Positions 21,661-32,449 of a stretch of DNA of 64,000 bases are shown one piece after another. The DNA is taken from positions 58,172,321 through 58,236,320 of the forward strand of contig OZ007570.1 of assembly GCA_963931925.1 (NCBI GenBank). The letters run 5' to 3'. The number at the start of each line of letters is the position of its first letter. Positions within the stretch are counted from its first letter, which is position 1. The position numbers and the translations under genes are program-made. Below the pieces are notes generated by a model. That model was not told the DNA's origin, did no database searches, and was given only the letters and a program-made list of their open reading frames with translations. The DNA is from Onchidella celtica (lineage: Eukaryota; Mollusca; Gastropoda; Systellommatophora; Onchidiidae).

Positions 21661-21886
21661 GTTGTGTCAGTCAACGTGCGGGAAATGTAGCTGACCGGCT
21701 TCCGCGAACCGTCTGGTTGGATTTGAATGAAAACTGCCCCAATCCCATTGTTGGATGCATCTGCCGCAATTATAGTCTTTAGATTTGGCGAGTAATGGGC
21801 AAGAACAGGTGATGATGTTAGCCGTGTCTTAATGGCGTTGAAACATTCCTCCTGTGGGTGGTCCCATATCCACTGACTCTTTTTTG
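21661..21886 (-). pseudogene. RNase H segment between two frame breaks
   Basis: Between the two long frames the protein continues in a third frame: QWIWDHPQEECFNAIKTRLT, then IIAADASNNGIGAVFIQI (the RNase H catalytic Asp region) and LTDT. Entry to this frame needs removal of one base in the A6 run at 21880-21885 (minus strand). Exit needs restoration of two bases in a CACA run near 21664. Both sites are in simple repeats, so sequencing or assembly error is as likely as decay. Confidence 0.75.
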
Positions 21887-24027
21887 AGTAGGAGACGAAG
21901 GGGGTCTGTTAATGAAGCCAGTCGTGGTGAGAACTTTGCCATCTGATTTACTATGCCCAAAAATCGCTGTAGCTCAGTGATAGTTTGTGGCTGTGGAAAG
22001 TTGATGATGGCCTTGACTTTGTCGGGATCCACGTGGATGCCGGATGAATTGATGACATGACCAAGAAATTTCAAAGATATCTGAGAAAAGGCACATTTCT
22101 CATTGAGTGTGAGACCTGCGTCTTGTAAACGCTGCATGACCTGTCTCACGCGCTTGTCATGTGTGGCCTTGTCTGGAGCGTGAATGATGATATCGTCAAT
22201 GTGGCACATAGCTCCCTCTTGGCCTCGTAGAATCTTAGTCATTGTACGCTGGAAAACTTCTGATGCTGAGGAAATGCCGAAGGGCAGGCGGTTCATGCAA
22301 AATCTTCCAAACGGTGTTAAGAAAGTTGTGTACTTGCGTGAATCTTCAGAAAGAGGAATTTGCCAGAATCCCGATCTTGCGTCCAATTTGGTGAATATTT
22401 TCGAACCTGAGAACTGTGCGAGGTCTTCATCTACAGACTTTAGTGGATGAACTTCTCTCTTGACAGCTCTGTTGAGGGCCGTAAGATCTATGCAAATTCT
22501 AACTGAACCATCTTGTTTGGGCACAACCACCATTCCTGCGCACCAATCAGTAGGATTTGTGACTTCAGAAATTACACCATCAGCTAACATTTTGTCGAGT
22601 TGAGCTTTGACCTTTGGAAGGAGAGGGTGAGCTATCCTGCATGGAGTGTAAATATGCAAAGGTTCCACGCCATCCTTCAACTTAATGGTGTACGGCTCTT
22701 GCAGCTTGCCTAAGCCTTTGAACAGTTTTGGGAATTCTTTCTTAAAATCTGGTGTTTCATCAAGCTGGTTTATTCTGGCTATCAAACCCAACTTGACACA
22801 TGCGTCTCGACCGAGTAGAGAGCGATCTTGACCTTTGACGACGTACACTTTTTCCACAATGCACTTGTCTTTATTTCTTAGAGTTTTTTCAACGAAGCCT
22901 AATACTGTTAGGTTGGTTCCCCCGGCAGCTCTGAGTGCTTTGTCTGGCCTCTTCAATTTATTAGGTGCCACACCTATGTCCTTTTCCCCCATAACTGTGA
23001 CTGACGCCCCAGTGTCAAGCTTAAAGGGATGAAGGTGTTTGTCGATATGGATATTGACAACCCAGTCATTGTCATCGGTGAGTTCCTGCAGAGTCGAGCT
23101 GGGGTGATAAATGTGACCTAGGAAGGAACCAGGGAGATCACAGTCCGAGGTGTCTTGATCGAAGTGCACCTCGGTCACAGGTTGAGATCTGCACACCTTT
23201 TGGTAGTGGCCCATTTTCCTGCATCTGTTACAGCGTGCTGTACGTGCAGGACAATCCGTCCGGTCGTGTTTCCCGTAGCCGCAAAATCGACAAGATGACG
23301 ATTTGGGTGCGTTTCCACGTGCGTTACTGTTACTGTAACCTTGTTTTCGAGTTGAGTTGGACGAGTTTCCGGATTGAGAGCCCAAAGCAGATCGGTGTTC
23401 GGGTCTACGACTTAGTCTCACTGCTTCAACTTCGGTCTTATTTGCACTGGAAAAATCTTCAAGGGCCTTGCCCTGGGTTGCCGCATCCTCAGCAGAACGG
23501 CAGATATCGATGCATTTCTCGAGAGTGAGCTGTCGTTCTTTTAGTAAATCAGTGCGGGCCTCTTGATTGTGAATGCCGGTGACTACCTTATCACGGATAA
23601 GGGAATCTCTGCAGTTATCACAAAAATTGCAGGTTTTCGCTAATCGGCGAAGGTCAGACAGGAACGCTTCGAACGTCTCGCCCTGCGCCTGGTTTCGCTT
23701 GTTGAATTTAAAGCGCTCGTGTGTTTCGTTTTGTTCTCCGATCACGAAGTCATCGAACTTCTGGATGATCTCCTGCAGATTACGGTTGTCATCGTCTGTG
23801 GCAAACTGGAATCCGTTGTATATTCGGAGCGCTTCATCATCGAGGCTATGAAGGAACAGAGCAACCTGGAACTTCACGTCTAAGTGTTCAAGACGCGACA
23901 GGATGGCATATGTGCTCCACCTCTGTTTAAATAACTTCCAAGTTTCTACGGGATTAGACCCCAGCACCAGTTTGTCTGGTGGTCTAATGCCTGCGATTAC
24001 AGGTTTTGTCGTTTCTCTTTCAGCCAT
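21829..24027 (-). CDS. Gypsy gag-protease-RT polyprotein
   Basis: A 732-codon frame from the ATG at 24027. The N-terminal Gag domain includes PVETWKLFKQRWSTY. Two zinc knuckles follow (about residues 246-280, CRFCGYGKHDRTDC and CNRCRKMGHYQKVC), then a protease with LDTGAS at about 337, and RT with the fingers DWCAGMVVVPKQDGSVRICI, palm TKLDARSGFWQIPL and catalytic HIDD (about 609-612). It ends at a premature stop just after the RT thumb because of the frame break in the A run at 21880-21885. Gag and Pol share one frame with no gag stop, a common arrangement in such elements. The start is chosen because it is the first ATG after the 5' LTR and primer site, and the protein begins typically (MAERET). 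Confidence 0.9.
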   Translation of the reverse strand: MAERETTKPVIAGIRPPDKLVLGSNPVETWKLFKQRWSTYAILSRLEHLDVKFQVALFLHSLDDEALRIYNGFQFATDDDNRNLQEIIQKFDDFVIGEQNETHERFKFNKRNQAQGETFEAFLSDLRRLAKTCNFCDNCRDSLIRDKVVTGIHNQEARTDLLKERQLTLEKCIDICRSAEDAATQGKALEDFSSANKTEVEAVRLSRRPEHRSALGSQSGNSSNSTRKQGYSNSNARGNAPKSSSCRFCGYGKHDRTDCPARTARCNRCRKMGHYQKVCRSQPVTEVHFDQDTSDCDLPGSFLGHIYHPSSTLQELTDDNDWVVNIHIDKHLHPFKLDTGASVTVMGEKDIGVAPNKLKRPDKALRAAGGTNLTVLGFVEKTLRNKDKCIVEKVYVVKGQDRSLLGRDACVKLGLIARINQLDETPDFKKEFPKLFKGLGKLQEPYTIKLKDGVEPLHIYTPCRIAHPLLPKVKAQLDKMLADGVISEVTNPTDWCAGMVVVPKQDGSVRICIDLTALNRAVKREVHPLKSVDEDLAQFSGSKIFTKLDARSGFWQIPLSEDSRKYTTFLTPFGRFCMNRLPFGISSASEVFQRTMTKILRGQEGAMCHIDDIIIHAPDKATHDKRVRQVMQRLQDAGLTLNEKCAFSQISLKFLGHVINSSGIHVDPDKVKAIINFPQPQTITELQRFLGIVNQMAKFSPRLASLTDPLRLLLKKESVDMGPPTGGMFQRH

Positions 24028-24203
24028 GAGGCTTATGTTTTTCCAGATCTTGTAAAAACAGTATAATCTAGCCTATCTGACTAGATCTAGATTTAAAAAC
24101 AGGATGGACTCAATTACTGTTGATTGTTGTTGTCTAGATCCCTAAGATAGGTATGGATGATTGGGCTATGTTTCGATTTCATCTGGATTAGGTTCTTAAA
24201 AAA

Positions 24204-24216
24204 ACCGCTGCCACCA
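24204..24216 (-). promoter_or_regulatory. Primer-binding site, tRNA-Leu type
   Basis: On the element's strand TGGTGGCAGCGGT lies immediately inside the 5' LTR. It is complementary to a tRNA 3' end ACCGCTGCCA plus CCA, the acceptor end known for a leucine tRNA in animals. Confidence 0.75.
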
Positions 24217-24349
24217 TTTTGTGTGACTCTACAGGAAGTGTCCGTTATTTCTCCTTCCCAGTAGTTCCCCTTGTCCCTCCTGGCCAGGAGTTGCCAGGTT
24301 GTTGACCCCCAGTTTGTGGCCAAATAAAAACTATTCACATTATGCAACA
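24217..24349 (-). repeat. 5' LTR of Gypsy element
   Basis: 133 bp, one substitution from the 3' LTR. The AAGAT target duplication follows at 24350-24354. Promoter signals cannot be pinned down in so short an LTR. Confidence 0.9.
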
Positions 24350-24640
24350 AAGATGTCACTGCAGAGCCTGAGTCTTGTGTGTGTGGGTTTGACAAGCAGG
24401 TAACGCGAAGTGAAACTAACGAAACGAAAACAGTGAGCAACACACTGGAACTACAACAACTTATGTATGACAAAATTTTTAGCTGGACAGAAGACCCCCT
24501 GAAATACTGTAACTAATTTCCCAAGCTCCGTCTTCTGGCCAAAAGATTCTCTCAATTCCAGCCCTTTTCTCTGCCATCAGAAAATAGAAGTTGTCTTGTC
24601 TAAAACCAAAGCATGTTGATGTGATTTTGTTTCTGAATAA
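24350..24640 (+). pseudogene. hAT transposase remnant, 3' part with dimerisation region
   Basis: Joined to the part before 19680, the text resumes with TAEPESC, LELQQLMYDKIFSWTEDPLK and FPKLRLLAKRFSQFQPFSLP. It resembles the hAT C-terminal dimerisation domain (edPL-YW, P-La-lA--yL--PatS). Stops and a lost Trp show decay. Removing the Gypsy element and one AAGAT restores contiguous text. Confidence 0.55.
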
Positions 24641-25603
24641 AAATCTATAAATTAATGCCTGAACAGAGAAATTATTATGCAGCTCTTGGCAATTGCATAA
24701 CTGCTCATTAATTTGTTCTTTGTTCTGCTTTTGTGATGTTCAGTAATTTTCTTACATGCAGTACTTTTCATTGTAATGTATTGAGTGAGCTGCTCCATTC
24801 ACATCCTTTGGTGGGCATGTAAATGCTTTTCATTGTCTTTTCACTTAATTCGTTGATTGCCGGCAGCCATTATATATTAGGACAAGTTTTGCAGCTTTCT
24901 AAATCCAGTTTGTTGGCTGACAACTTGCTTACTTTTATTAATGTTTTAACACGTGCATACATGACTGAATTTTCTAAAATTATGAAATTACCTTTGTTGC
25001 ATTTTAGAACTGCATTTTCTGTGCCAAGATTGCATTCTGAAGCTTGATTCCTTCAATTTTGTATGCCGCCACAAGACTCACCTTCTTACCAGTATACAAT
25101 CATACAGTACCTTGGGAACCATTATCTTTTAGTCCTGTCACATGATTTGCAATCTGTTGCTAAACAGGTGCCTATGATTAAAGAATGTTCTGTCGTCACT
25201 CTCAGCCCCCTCCCCCCCCAAATGTAATCAGCAAAGTAACTGATACTTTGATTACATTTTCAAAAAAGTAATCAGCAATCACAACCACTGAAAATCTGTA
25301 GTATCCCCCACCACTATTGCTGGCCCTTTCATGAAAAATATATAGATGTATTCACACAACTGCAGATGACAATTTATGACTGCCAAGTAATTACTCTAAT
25401 CTATGAACCTGAAGGACCGTATTTTTTTCAACTGATTAAATGAATAACAAGGAGCACCCATGTAATGATAACAAGCAGCAATCCCAAATGCAATAAATTT
25501 AAACAAAAAAGGCTAATACAAAGTGAGCTAATGGATATGAAAAAGACAAAAGAAAAAAAAAGCTGGAAACGAAAAAAGAAAGATAAAGATGAAGCAAATA
25601 CCA
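24641..25603. other. Intergenic DNA between hAT relic and ORC3 3' end
   Basis: No gene seen. A near-palindrome of about 38 bp lies at 25220-25258 (AATGTAATCA facing TGATTACATT). The ORC3 3' UTR must lie just left of 25604 on the minus strand; AT-rich text is present but I cannot place a poly(A) site. Confidence 0.5.
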
Positions 25604-26199
25604 TTACCAAGTCAGACGCATTACATGATCTGTTTTCCTGCGTGTGGCTTTAATGAAGCCTAAAAACTGAAGTTCAGACACTGCTCTGATAAAACGAGCT
25701 CTCATTTCAGTGCTGGGTTTTCTATTCTTCTCTCCCTTTTTCTTCCTAGTGGTGTCCTTTGACTCCACTACTGTGACAAAAGCCTGCAGCCAATCATACA
25801 AATTTACAAGTGTGCCACATTCTAAATGAAGTTTGTACACAATACAGATATCTGGCATTGAAGGTAAAATTGAGTCTACATCACACTGGCAACACGGACA
25901 GTTTAAGTATTTTCCTGGTTGGGTCAAGGCCCGCTGTGTGGAGCATCTCGGAGCAGCTTTGATTCGATCTCTGATGGCAGGTAAATTGTTGAAGTAAAAT
26001 ATTTCATGCAATGGTAATGACATGGGACATACTAAAAACTGCTTGAAATAATTGTGTAAGGTGTCCAGTATCTCCTGCCTCAGCTTCTCGTATGGAGATT
26101 TCCTTCTATGGGATACCATGGATTGCAGTGTTTGTTTCAGTTCATGAAGCTTGGCTCTTTGAGGTAACACTCGCATACCAACTCCACTGGTTTCATCAT
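25604..26199 (-). CDS. ORC3: ORC3, last coding exon
   Basis: Acceptor CTTTTCCAG|ATGATG (minus strand, exon starting 26199) continues the split codon from 27824. The 198 codons encode the conserved ORC3 C-terminus: PLHEIFYFNN, PDICIVYKLHLECGTLVNLY, DWLQAFVTVVE, and the winged-helix end RFIRAVSELQFLGFIKATRR followed by KTDHVMRLTW and TAA at 25604-25606. The C-terminus is two or three residues shorter than in vertebrates. A Lys-rich loop (TTRKKKGEKNRK) is a likely flexible insert. Confidence 0.92.
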
Positions 26200-27823
26200 C
26201 TGGAAAAGAAGAAAACATTTTTTATTTACAATTCATTCAAATGCACTGATCAGCAGAACTCTGAACTGAAAGTCTAACAGATTCCCAATTACATGTATTT
26301 TGTTTCTTAAAAATAAAATGTTCAGCTACATGCATACAAGATAACAGTTTATCCACAGGGAACAGAACTAATTATATAAATATCAATTAACTTAATTTAA
26401 AAAATCTGTAATTTATTTTAACTCTTTCGGAACATATCCCCAATTTATCAGCACCAGTGAAAAATGGGTTTGGACGTATCTCCGATTTATTTTGTATTCT
26501 ATACTCAATTCTTTTTTATTTGATGTATAAAATATTACTTTACTATCAATACTTTTTTTTCTGTAAGTGTTTTTCTGAACCATGCCTTTTTTTCCCAAAG
26601 TGGGAAAAAATTAATGACGTCCAGACTTGACCAAAGCCCCTAACACTGGTGTCTTGAAAGAGTTATATAGTAAAAGCAAAGATCTAAATTTGCATGACAG
26701 TAAATCGCCAGTACCACATGAACTTATCTTTATAATAACAAGGAGTTAAACAATGCGTCCTCAAGAAAGTAGAGTACTGAGACTGCTGGTCAACAGCCTC
26801 ATCATAGTGTTCAAAAGAATTATGTTGTATTCAGGATAAACAAATTATTTTCTACATTGACAAAAAAAAAAAGATCTTAAAACGTACTTTGGCAGATGAC
26901 ACAGGCTGTATTAATCTAGCTACTGAAACGACACGAAATTGCTGAACGAAGATGGCATAATTCAGTCCTTCATTCTATAAAGTTTCTACAAAAAAATATG
27001 AAAATATTAAACACTGCTTATTGCAATTTCTCAGTGAGTTCAAGGCCACAAAAAGAGTCCCAAAACAAATGACAATTTTCAGAAAAAGAAACCCAATACA
27101 ATCAGAATAACATGGCTGACTTGCACCACTAACTAATAACAGCGCCGGTCAATGATCAAACCATAAGAATAATACAAACTTGGCCAGTTAATGATATGAC
27201 CAGTCTACAACTGCATTCAAGATTTTGGGAGCTTCCCACCTCTGCATTATCAGAAGTTTTTTGATTCACGTAAAGCCACTCTCTCTTCTGATCCACAGTG
27301 TATGTTGATTTGCTTATCTCAGGTTAACAGTAAAATGAGTAAATACATGTAATAATCTGAACAAACTCTGAGGCCCTATGTTGTTTAAAAAAAACCACAA
27401 GAAAAACTATCATATTCTAGCCACTGTCTCCACAAAACTTCCAAGCCACAACTACCAAAGATTCGACAGAACTATACAATGTATTAAATTGTAAAAACAC
27501 TAAAATGCCATCTAGCTTGAAATCTGAATAAATACTTTTAAAATTGGTCATGTTGTTTGTCCATGGATTTCAAACCAACAAGAAATTTATCAGGATGGTC
27601 AATGAAGAAAAGAAACTGTTACAAAGAGAAAAATACTTATAAGTGTGCTCATAAACGTCTCCGGAAATCATGTAACCCATTTTAGACAACAAATCATAGT
27701 AATTCAAAACAGTGTAATTATTTAAACCAAAACACTTTCATGATTATGATTCCGCTTAAAATCATAACAGTCATAAACATTCACATTATGAGTCCATCCT
27801 TACAATGGAATGTAAATATCTAC
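26200..27823 (-). other. ORC3 intron
   Basis: 1.6 kb, AT-rich, GT-AG bounded (donor GAAG|GTAGAT, acceptor TTCCAG). No embedded ORF or recognisable transposon. Confidence 0.7.
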
Positions 27824-28251
27824 CTTCTTCAACATCATCTTCCATTTTCTCATCCAAATGTTGTAGTCGATAGAGGAATTTCTCAACATCTTGTTGAAGT
27901 TTACTGATGTCTTCCACATGGTCTTTTGCCTCATCAAGTTTTTCCATACACATACTCAGCAATTCATACAGATCATCACGAGACATCATCCTGAGGTAAC
28001 TAAAAGCTTCTCCATAGCCTTGAGACTGGCATACATCTTCTGACAATGCTATCGAGTAAAGTTCTCTGAACCGTTTCCCCAGTGGATGTTTAGGTAGACC
28101 TGACACAAGGCAGTGAAGGAACCGCAATGCAGGGAACATTTTTGCATGATACACATGTATGGCCTTTAGCTTTTCAGCCAGGTGCTTCTTGCTTGCTGGA
28201 TCATCCGTCAGCAGCTCGACTTGTATGGGACCAGAGATGCCTTCCACATAA
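27824..28251 (-). CDS. ORC3: ORC3, internal coding exon
   Basis: 428 nt. Acceptor CTTTTAG|TTATGTGG joins the AG left by the upstream exon to give SYVEGISGP, the equivalent of the RRY-VE region of ORC3. It then encodes the helical middle (KKHLAEKLKAIHVYHAKMFP, LRFLHCLVSGLPKHPLGKRF, RELYSIALSEDVCQSQGYGE, RMMSRDDLYELLSMCMEKLD) and an acidic C-terminal stretch (KMEDDVEE) before donor GAAG|GTAGAT. The order and spacing match the ORC3 insertion and ORC-binding region. Confidence 0.92.
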
Positions 28252-29034
28252 CTAAAAGTAGAATGTAAAAATACTTCATGGACTGAATCAAATTTAAATG
28301 CTCTTACTTACACCTCTGCAGTTAAAGAGGCTAGTTCCAGTTCTACACCATGACCAAGACCAAAATAAATTTCACGATTGTACATAATGATCAGCAGATC
28401 AGCGCTAATACTAGTACTGTCTACATGTATGTGCAAAGAGTAATAACCCAGGACTGTTATTATTAGTGTGAGGCACTTTGAAAGAGTTGAAGTTTTCAGA
28501 GTTAAAAGTATGCAGGAGGAAGACTCTTTGCTCAATTTTATTTTTAGCTTTTAGTGATCCAAGCATGACACAGAATGAAAGTCTTATTCTTCAGTAAATC
28601 AGCAGCGTGTGACACACATGATGAAAAGAGGTCATTCATACATGTGTGGAGGCAAGCAAAGATGGCAGTGAAGATAATCTGAATCATGAAATGGAAAGTC
28701 CAAAATTGTGCTGAATGTTTGTTCATCCCTGATAGACAGCATGTACTAGTGAAAAATAAAGGAATGCCATGAACCTTTCTGTCATGTTATGAAAACTAAG
28801 CTGGATGGGAGTTTGTGTGCATTAACCTCAAACAGATGTTAACTTTTCACTTTATAAAATAAATTATCTAGTAAAAAGTAGTTAGACCTACTGAAATTAC
28901 CCAGTATTCGCACTGTCCATAATATCATACTATATAAATCATGCGATGGAATGTTACCGTAAATGTTTGCTCTAAAAAGCAATCAATACAGATGCACATG
29001 AAAAACACAGGATTTGCAAACCCATTAACCATAC
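28252..29034 (-). other. ORC3 intron
   Basis: 783 bp, AT-rich, donor AAG|GTATGG and acceptor CTTTTAG. No embedded element recognised. Confidence 0.7.
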
Positions 29035-30233
29035 CTTATAAATGCTGGCAGCCTCCGCAGGTCTTCTAAATGAGCATGGGTTAGGCGAGACACAACATCA
29101 TCAATCTCTCCTTCTCTGCAGCACAGTATACTCAGCGGATTTGACATAAAGTGTTCTATCATGCTCAGCTGATAACCCATCACAAAGTTTAAAATTGAAA
29201 AGTCATGATAGAGAAAATTATCCATGAGAAAATGAAAGATCCTGGGCCCCAGCTTGAAAGGAAAGTCTGGTGTCATAACAACTTTGTCCATCAGGTGAGT
29301 AAGGTAACGCCATGCTGGAGGGGCCTGAAATTTCTCCATACACAAAAGCGATGATATTGACATGGGAAGAAGCTGGTGAATTGCTGTAACAGTGGTGGCA
29401 ATGCCCATCACTAGAACAATTGGTAAGGAAATCAAATAACTGCTGCAAAGTGATATAAAGTCTTGTAACACGTTTGGATTTATATTTTCCACATCTTCCA
29501 GCATGACAACAATCAATGGACTTTGTTTACTCCCACCTGAATTCATTATGCTGTCTGCTTTTTCTGTTGACGGCATGTTCTTCGCTGGACTGGCTGAAGC
29601 TCTTAGCTTTTTTCTTGGTGAAGGACTCTGTGGCATCTCTGAACTGTATGTGCTTTTGTACCATTTTACAAGTGTTGACATTGTCATTGATTGTCTCTGT
29701 TTGAATGTGCGCTTTAATTTCACAGGGCTACTTTCCAAATTGGCTTTGTCTCCCTTCTCTTCACACACTTCCATGCTGGGCTCTCCATCGTCATCCTCAT
29801 CATCGTCTGGTGCAGGAATGTTGGTTAGCTGATTGATAATATTGCTTATAAGCCTGGTAACACGGCTGCAATCTTTAGACACAACCCTTGCCACAAGGGG
29901 TGTCACTTTTGATTTCAGCAAACCATTGAGATTTGAAAACATAACTGCATGATCAGGTGTATTAACTCCTGTAATGACAGCAGCTGTTGGTATCTCTCCA
30001 ATGGGTCTCCTGACATTCTGTCCCCTGTCTTTGTGACACATAGCTGTGAAAGCTATGAAATCATCAAAAATCTTACAATTGAGATCGGACCTGAGACTGT
30101 CTATTTGTTTATGAGTTTCACCCCAGAAACTGTTATAAAGTTTAAGGCGTGTTTTCACTGACTTATCATCAGCAACATCAATATAATCCTCTATACTGGC
30201 CCTCTTGCTCTTCCCTTTATAAGCAAAGCAACC
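29035..30233 (-). CDS. ORC3: ORC3, large N-terminal coding exon
   Basis: An exon of 1199 nt with acceptor CATTTCAG|GGTTGC. It begins at the conserved GCFAYKGKSK, which in animal ORC3 follows only a few N-terminal residues. It carries the AAA+-like domain: EIPTAAVITGVNTPDHAVMF, VTPLVARVVSKDC, PLIVVMLEDVENINPNVLQD, LPIVLVMGIATTVTAIHQLL, FLYHDFSILNFVMGYQLSMI, LSILCCREGEIDDVV. The Walker A lysine is absent, as is normal for ORC3. An acidic, Ser-rich insert (PDDDEDDDGEPSMEV to SPSPRKKLRASAS) interrupts the domain. ORC3 is a core ORC1-5 subunit contacting ORC2 and ORC5, and ORC loads MCM helicase at origins in the nucleus. With the two downstream exons it gives about 740 codons, close to the usual 700-odd. 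The first coding exon is upstream and not certain. Confidence 0.92.
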
Positions 30234-30236
30234 CTG

Positions 30237-30783
30237 AAATGAAAAATCAAAAGCAACCTTAATATTCAAAGACACTGTCGACAGGTTTCACCCTTTTGAA
30301 ACATCAATGCTTTAGTAACCCTTCCCATCAAATATTTAAAAAATGCCAGAGGTAAACAGCCTTCTTGGCTACATCTGAATATTTCCTTGATGTTTGATTT
30401 GAACTTTCTACACTAGTCATATGATTTTGTTTTCTAAATTTCTATTGTTGCCATCACATCCTACAGACTAGAGCACCATAGAGTTTTGACATTCAGGTCG
30501 GTGGGTTTGGGCCTATGTTTCTCGTAGTGCTGAAAAGAGTGTGCAGTTCTGTAATATATGCTCTGTGTTTTGAGGAGACTGGCTGCACTCACACATGGCA
30601 GATGTTCCTATTTCAAGCTTGGTGAACATATGGTGGTGAAGCCTATTGTGACCAGTTCTTAGTCTGAACAATATCATTTGATCCTCTTCTTGCTACTTTG
30701 GCCAATTTAATACTCTGTTCTGTGTTTTAGTCAACTTGATACCTATGTTGAAAGACTGAGGCACGGTGTAGCACGGCTAGGGG
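30237..30783. other. ORC3 upstream intron, nothing identified
   Basis: AT-rich sequence without an ORF or recognisable element, running from the acceptor of the large ORC3 exon to the edge of the MITE at 30784. Confidence 0.5.
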
Positions 30784-31424
30784 TAAAGGCCTGTTTACAC
30801 TGGTGGATTTTAGGAATAGAAAAAAGGAATGGGGGACAGTGGGGGAAGAACTTTCCTAGCTTTCCGATTTCCCCAGGTTGAAACATTGTTTGTTTACACT
30901 GGTCCGTTTTCTGAATGAGAAGCGATGCGCATTCTAAATCTTTGTTTTGGTCATGTGTCTGAGATTGATGCTTGCATGGCAGCCGCTGGCCTCTCACTCA
31001 TCGAGCGAAGGAATTGTTCAGTTCAGCTTTTCATCAATGTATGAATGTGAAATTAATCTGATCTTCCATGGCTTTTATCACACACTAAAATTCCAAGGGC
31101 TTTAGTTCTCGCCTGCTTGTTATAACATGTGGGCGATTTAGTATCCATAGACAGCTTTCGCCCTCAAGAATGTTTGGGTGAAAGTGTCTTTGATAGTTCA
31201 ACCGAACGCCATTTTTTTTTACACCAAGGCGATTGTGGCGTGACGCATAACCTTTCCGAAATTGGAATGAAAATGGGAATGGTCCTATTCCAGTTTTTCA
31301 GGGGGAAATTGGAAAGCGTCGGATTCCATTCCGATTTTGGAACAGTGTAAACGCAACAGGCTTTCCACTAGATTTTCTTTCCGTTTTTCTATTCCTAAAA
31401 CCTACCAGTATAAACAGGCCTTAA
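30784..31424. mobile_element. PIF/Harbinger-like MITE
   Basis: A 635-bp unit (30787-31421) with long terminal inverted repeats: AGGCCTGTTTACACTGG at the left pairs with CCAGTATAAACAGGCCT at the right, and similarity continues for about 45 bp (ATTTTAGGAATAGAAAAA). TAA flanks both ends (30784-30786 and 31422-31424), the TWA duplication typical of PIF/Harbinger. No transposase frame. It lies in the ORC3 upstream intron or 5' flank. Confidence 0.75.
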
Positions 31425-31689
31425 GACAAAAACTCAAAAAGGTGCAGTAGTAGGGCACTGAACAAAAAAATCTAGACCTTGACCCTATGGTCAGAAGAGA
31501 ACCAAGGGCATGCTGTTCTGGAAAATGTTTTGGAAGAGTTCTGTTGCCCCAAACATTTTGTTTACCTGGTAAAAGTGCAGTTTAGCCCCCCAAATAGTGT
31601 ATAAAGGCATTTTGATTTCTTACTTAGTAGTACCACCTACTTTTTGATTACTATAATATTAAATTAAATGTACCTCTACCCCTTTGTTA
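31425..31689. other. Unassigned spacer
   Basis: No gene or repeat recognised between the MITE and the left inverted arm. Confidence 0.4.
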
Positions 31690-32212
31690 AAACGAAGCTT
31701 TTATCCAACGATACTATCAGTAGTATCAGATAAAATTTCCTCTACAATTTTTTTTATCCGCCAGCATAAATTCTGTAGGCCCCTTTTTGTGAGCGATCTC
31801 CCCTGATTTGAACCATCCTCCGTCTTCTTCCCTTGTTTGATTTATCCTGATCAACATTCGTATTGCGCGCGTGTTGAAAATGATGGCATGATAGAAACTG
31901 AAGAGGCTTTTCTGAATAAAGATGGAAGTTTAGTGATTAAATGGATACATATGAAGGTTCAGGTTTTATTCATAGGTATGGGTTTCTTGGTTTAGACATG
32001 CTTATTTAGTAAGAATTCCCTCACAATTGCACAGGGTTCTCAGTAGCATAGTGGTTAGCATCTTTGCCTGTCAGTCAAGCCAGTATGTTGTAAAGGGACC
32101 ATGGTTCGATTCCCAGCAGGGCAGTTTTTTTTCTTACAAAATACAAGTCTTTTTTATTAGGAAGTAATCTTTTCTTTTTGTCCAAGAACAATAATTTTTT
32201 TTTAGAGGGAAT
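31690..32212 (+). repeat. Left arm of inverted repeat around POLRMT exon 1
   Basis: Runs inward from AAACGAAG. The text ATAAAATTTCC, ATCCGCCAGCATAAATTCTG, TTGAAAATG, AAATGGATACATA, GGGTTTCTTGGTTTAGACAT and the tRNA-like SINE head all recur in the same order, reverse-complemented, at 35638 back to 35134. By eye the arms are about 80% alike with small indels. Confidence 0.75.
32035..32212 (+). mobile_element. tRNA-derived SINE, copy 1
   Basis: A-box-like TAGCATAGTGGTTAGCAT (32044-32061) and B box GGTTCGATTCC (32103-32113) form a tRNA-like RNA polymerase III promoter. An AT-rich body follows with CTTTTTTATTAGGAA and a TCCAAGAACAATAA block shared by the three other copies in this region. It lacks a foldable full tRNA, so it is a SINE head and not a tRNA gene. 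Confidence 0.7.
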
Positions 32213-32274
32213 AGGGAAGGAGTTCCGTACTCGAGCGCCAAAGACCAGAAACTAACTAAAAGAGATGATACATA

Positions 32275-32370
32275 GCTACCCCGGGGGCTTTCCCTGATAT
32301 GTCAATCTGACTACTGCCCAGACGAACATCGGCCTACGGCCTCGATGATACAAACTGACTAGACCCTCAT
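32275..32370 (+). repeat. Dispersed repeat copy 2
   Basis: GTCAATCTGACTACTGCCCA and GATACAAACTGACTAGACCC match 1199-1285, with about 20 extra bases between the blocks. Unknown class. Confidence 0.5.
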
Positions 32371-32449
32371 GTCGTTACTTATCAATCTGACAAAGTGGCG
32401 CTCGAGTAAGGTACTCCTCCCGGGAATAGATCTAAATCCAGGTTTTTCT

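Larger units (their letters stand above)
19680..24349 (-). mobile_element. Ty3/Gypsy LTR retrotransposon, near-complete, minus strand
   Basis: A 4670-bp element with 133-bp LTRs (19680-19812 and 24217-24349), flanked by AAGAT on both sides (19675-19679 and 24350-24354). It has a primer-binding site directly inside the 5' LTR, a purine tract inside the 3' LTR, and gag-PR-RT-RNaseH-IN in canonical Gypsy order. The LTRs differ at one visible position (CTCCACAGG versus CTCTACAGG), so the insertion is young. Two small frame breaks between RT and RNase H split the ORF. It interrupts a decayed hAT transposase. Confidence 0.93.

Noticed and set aside
32044..32113. Possible tRNA gene (A and B boxes)
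   Set aside because: No complete acceptor, D and anticodon stems; four copies with a shared body show a SINE.
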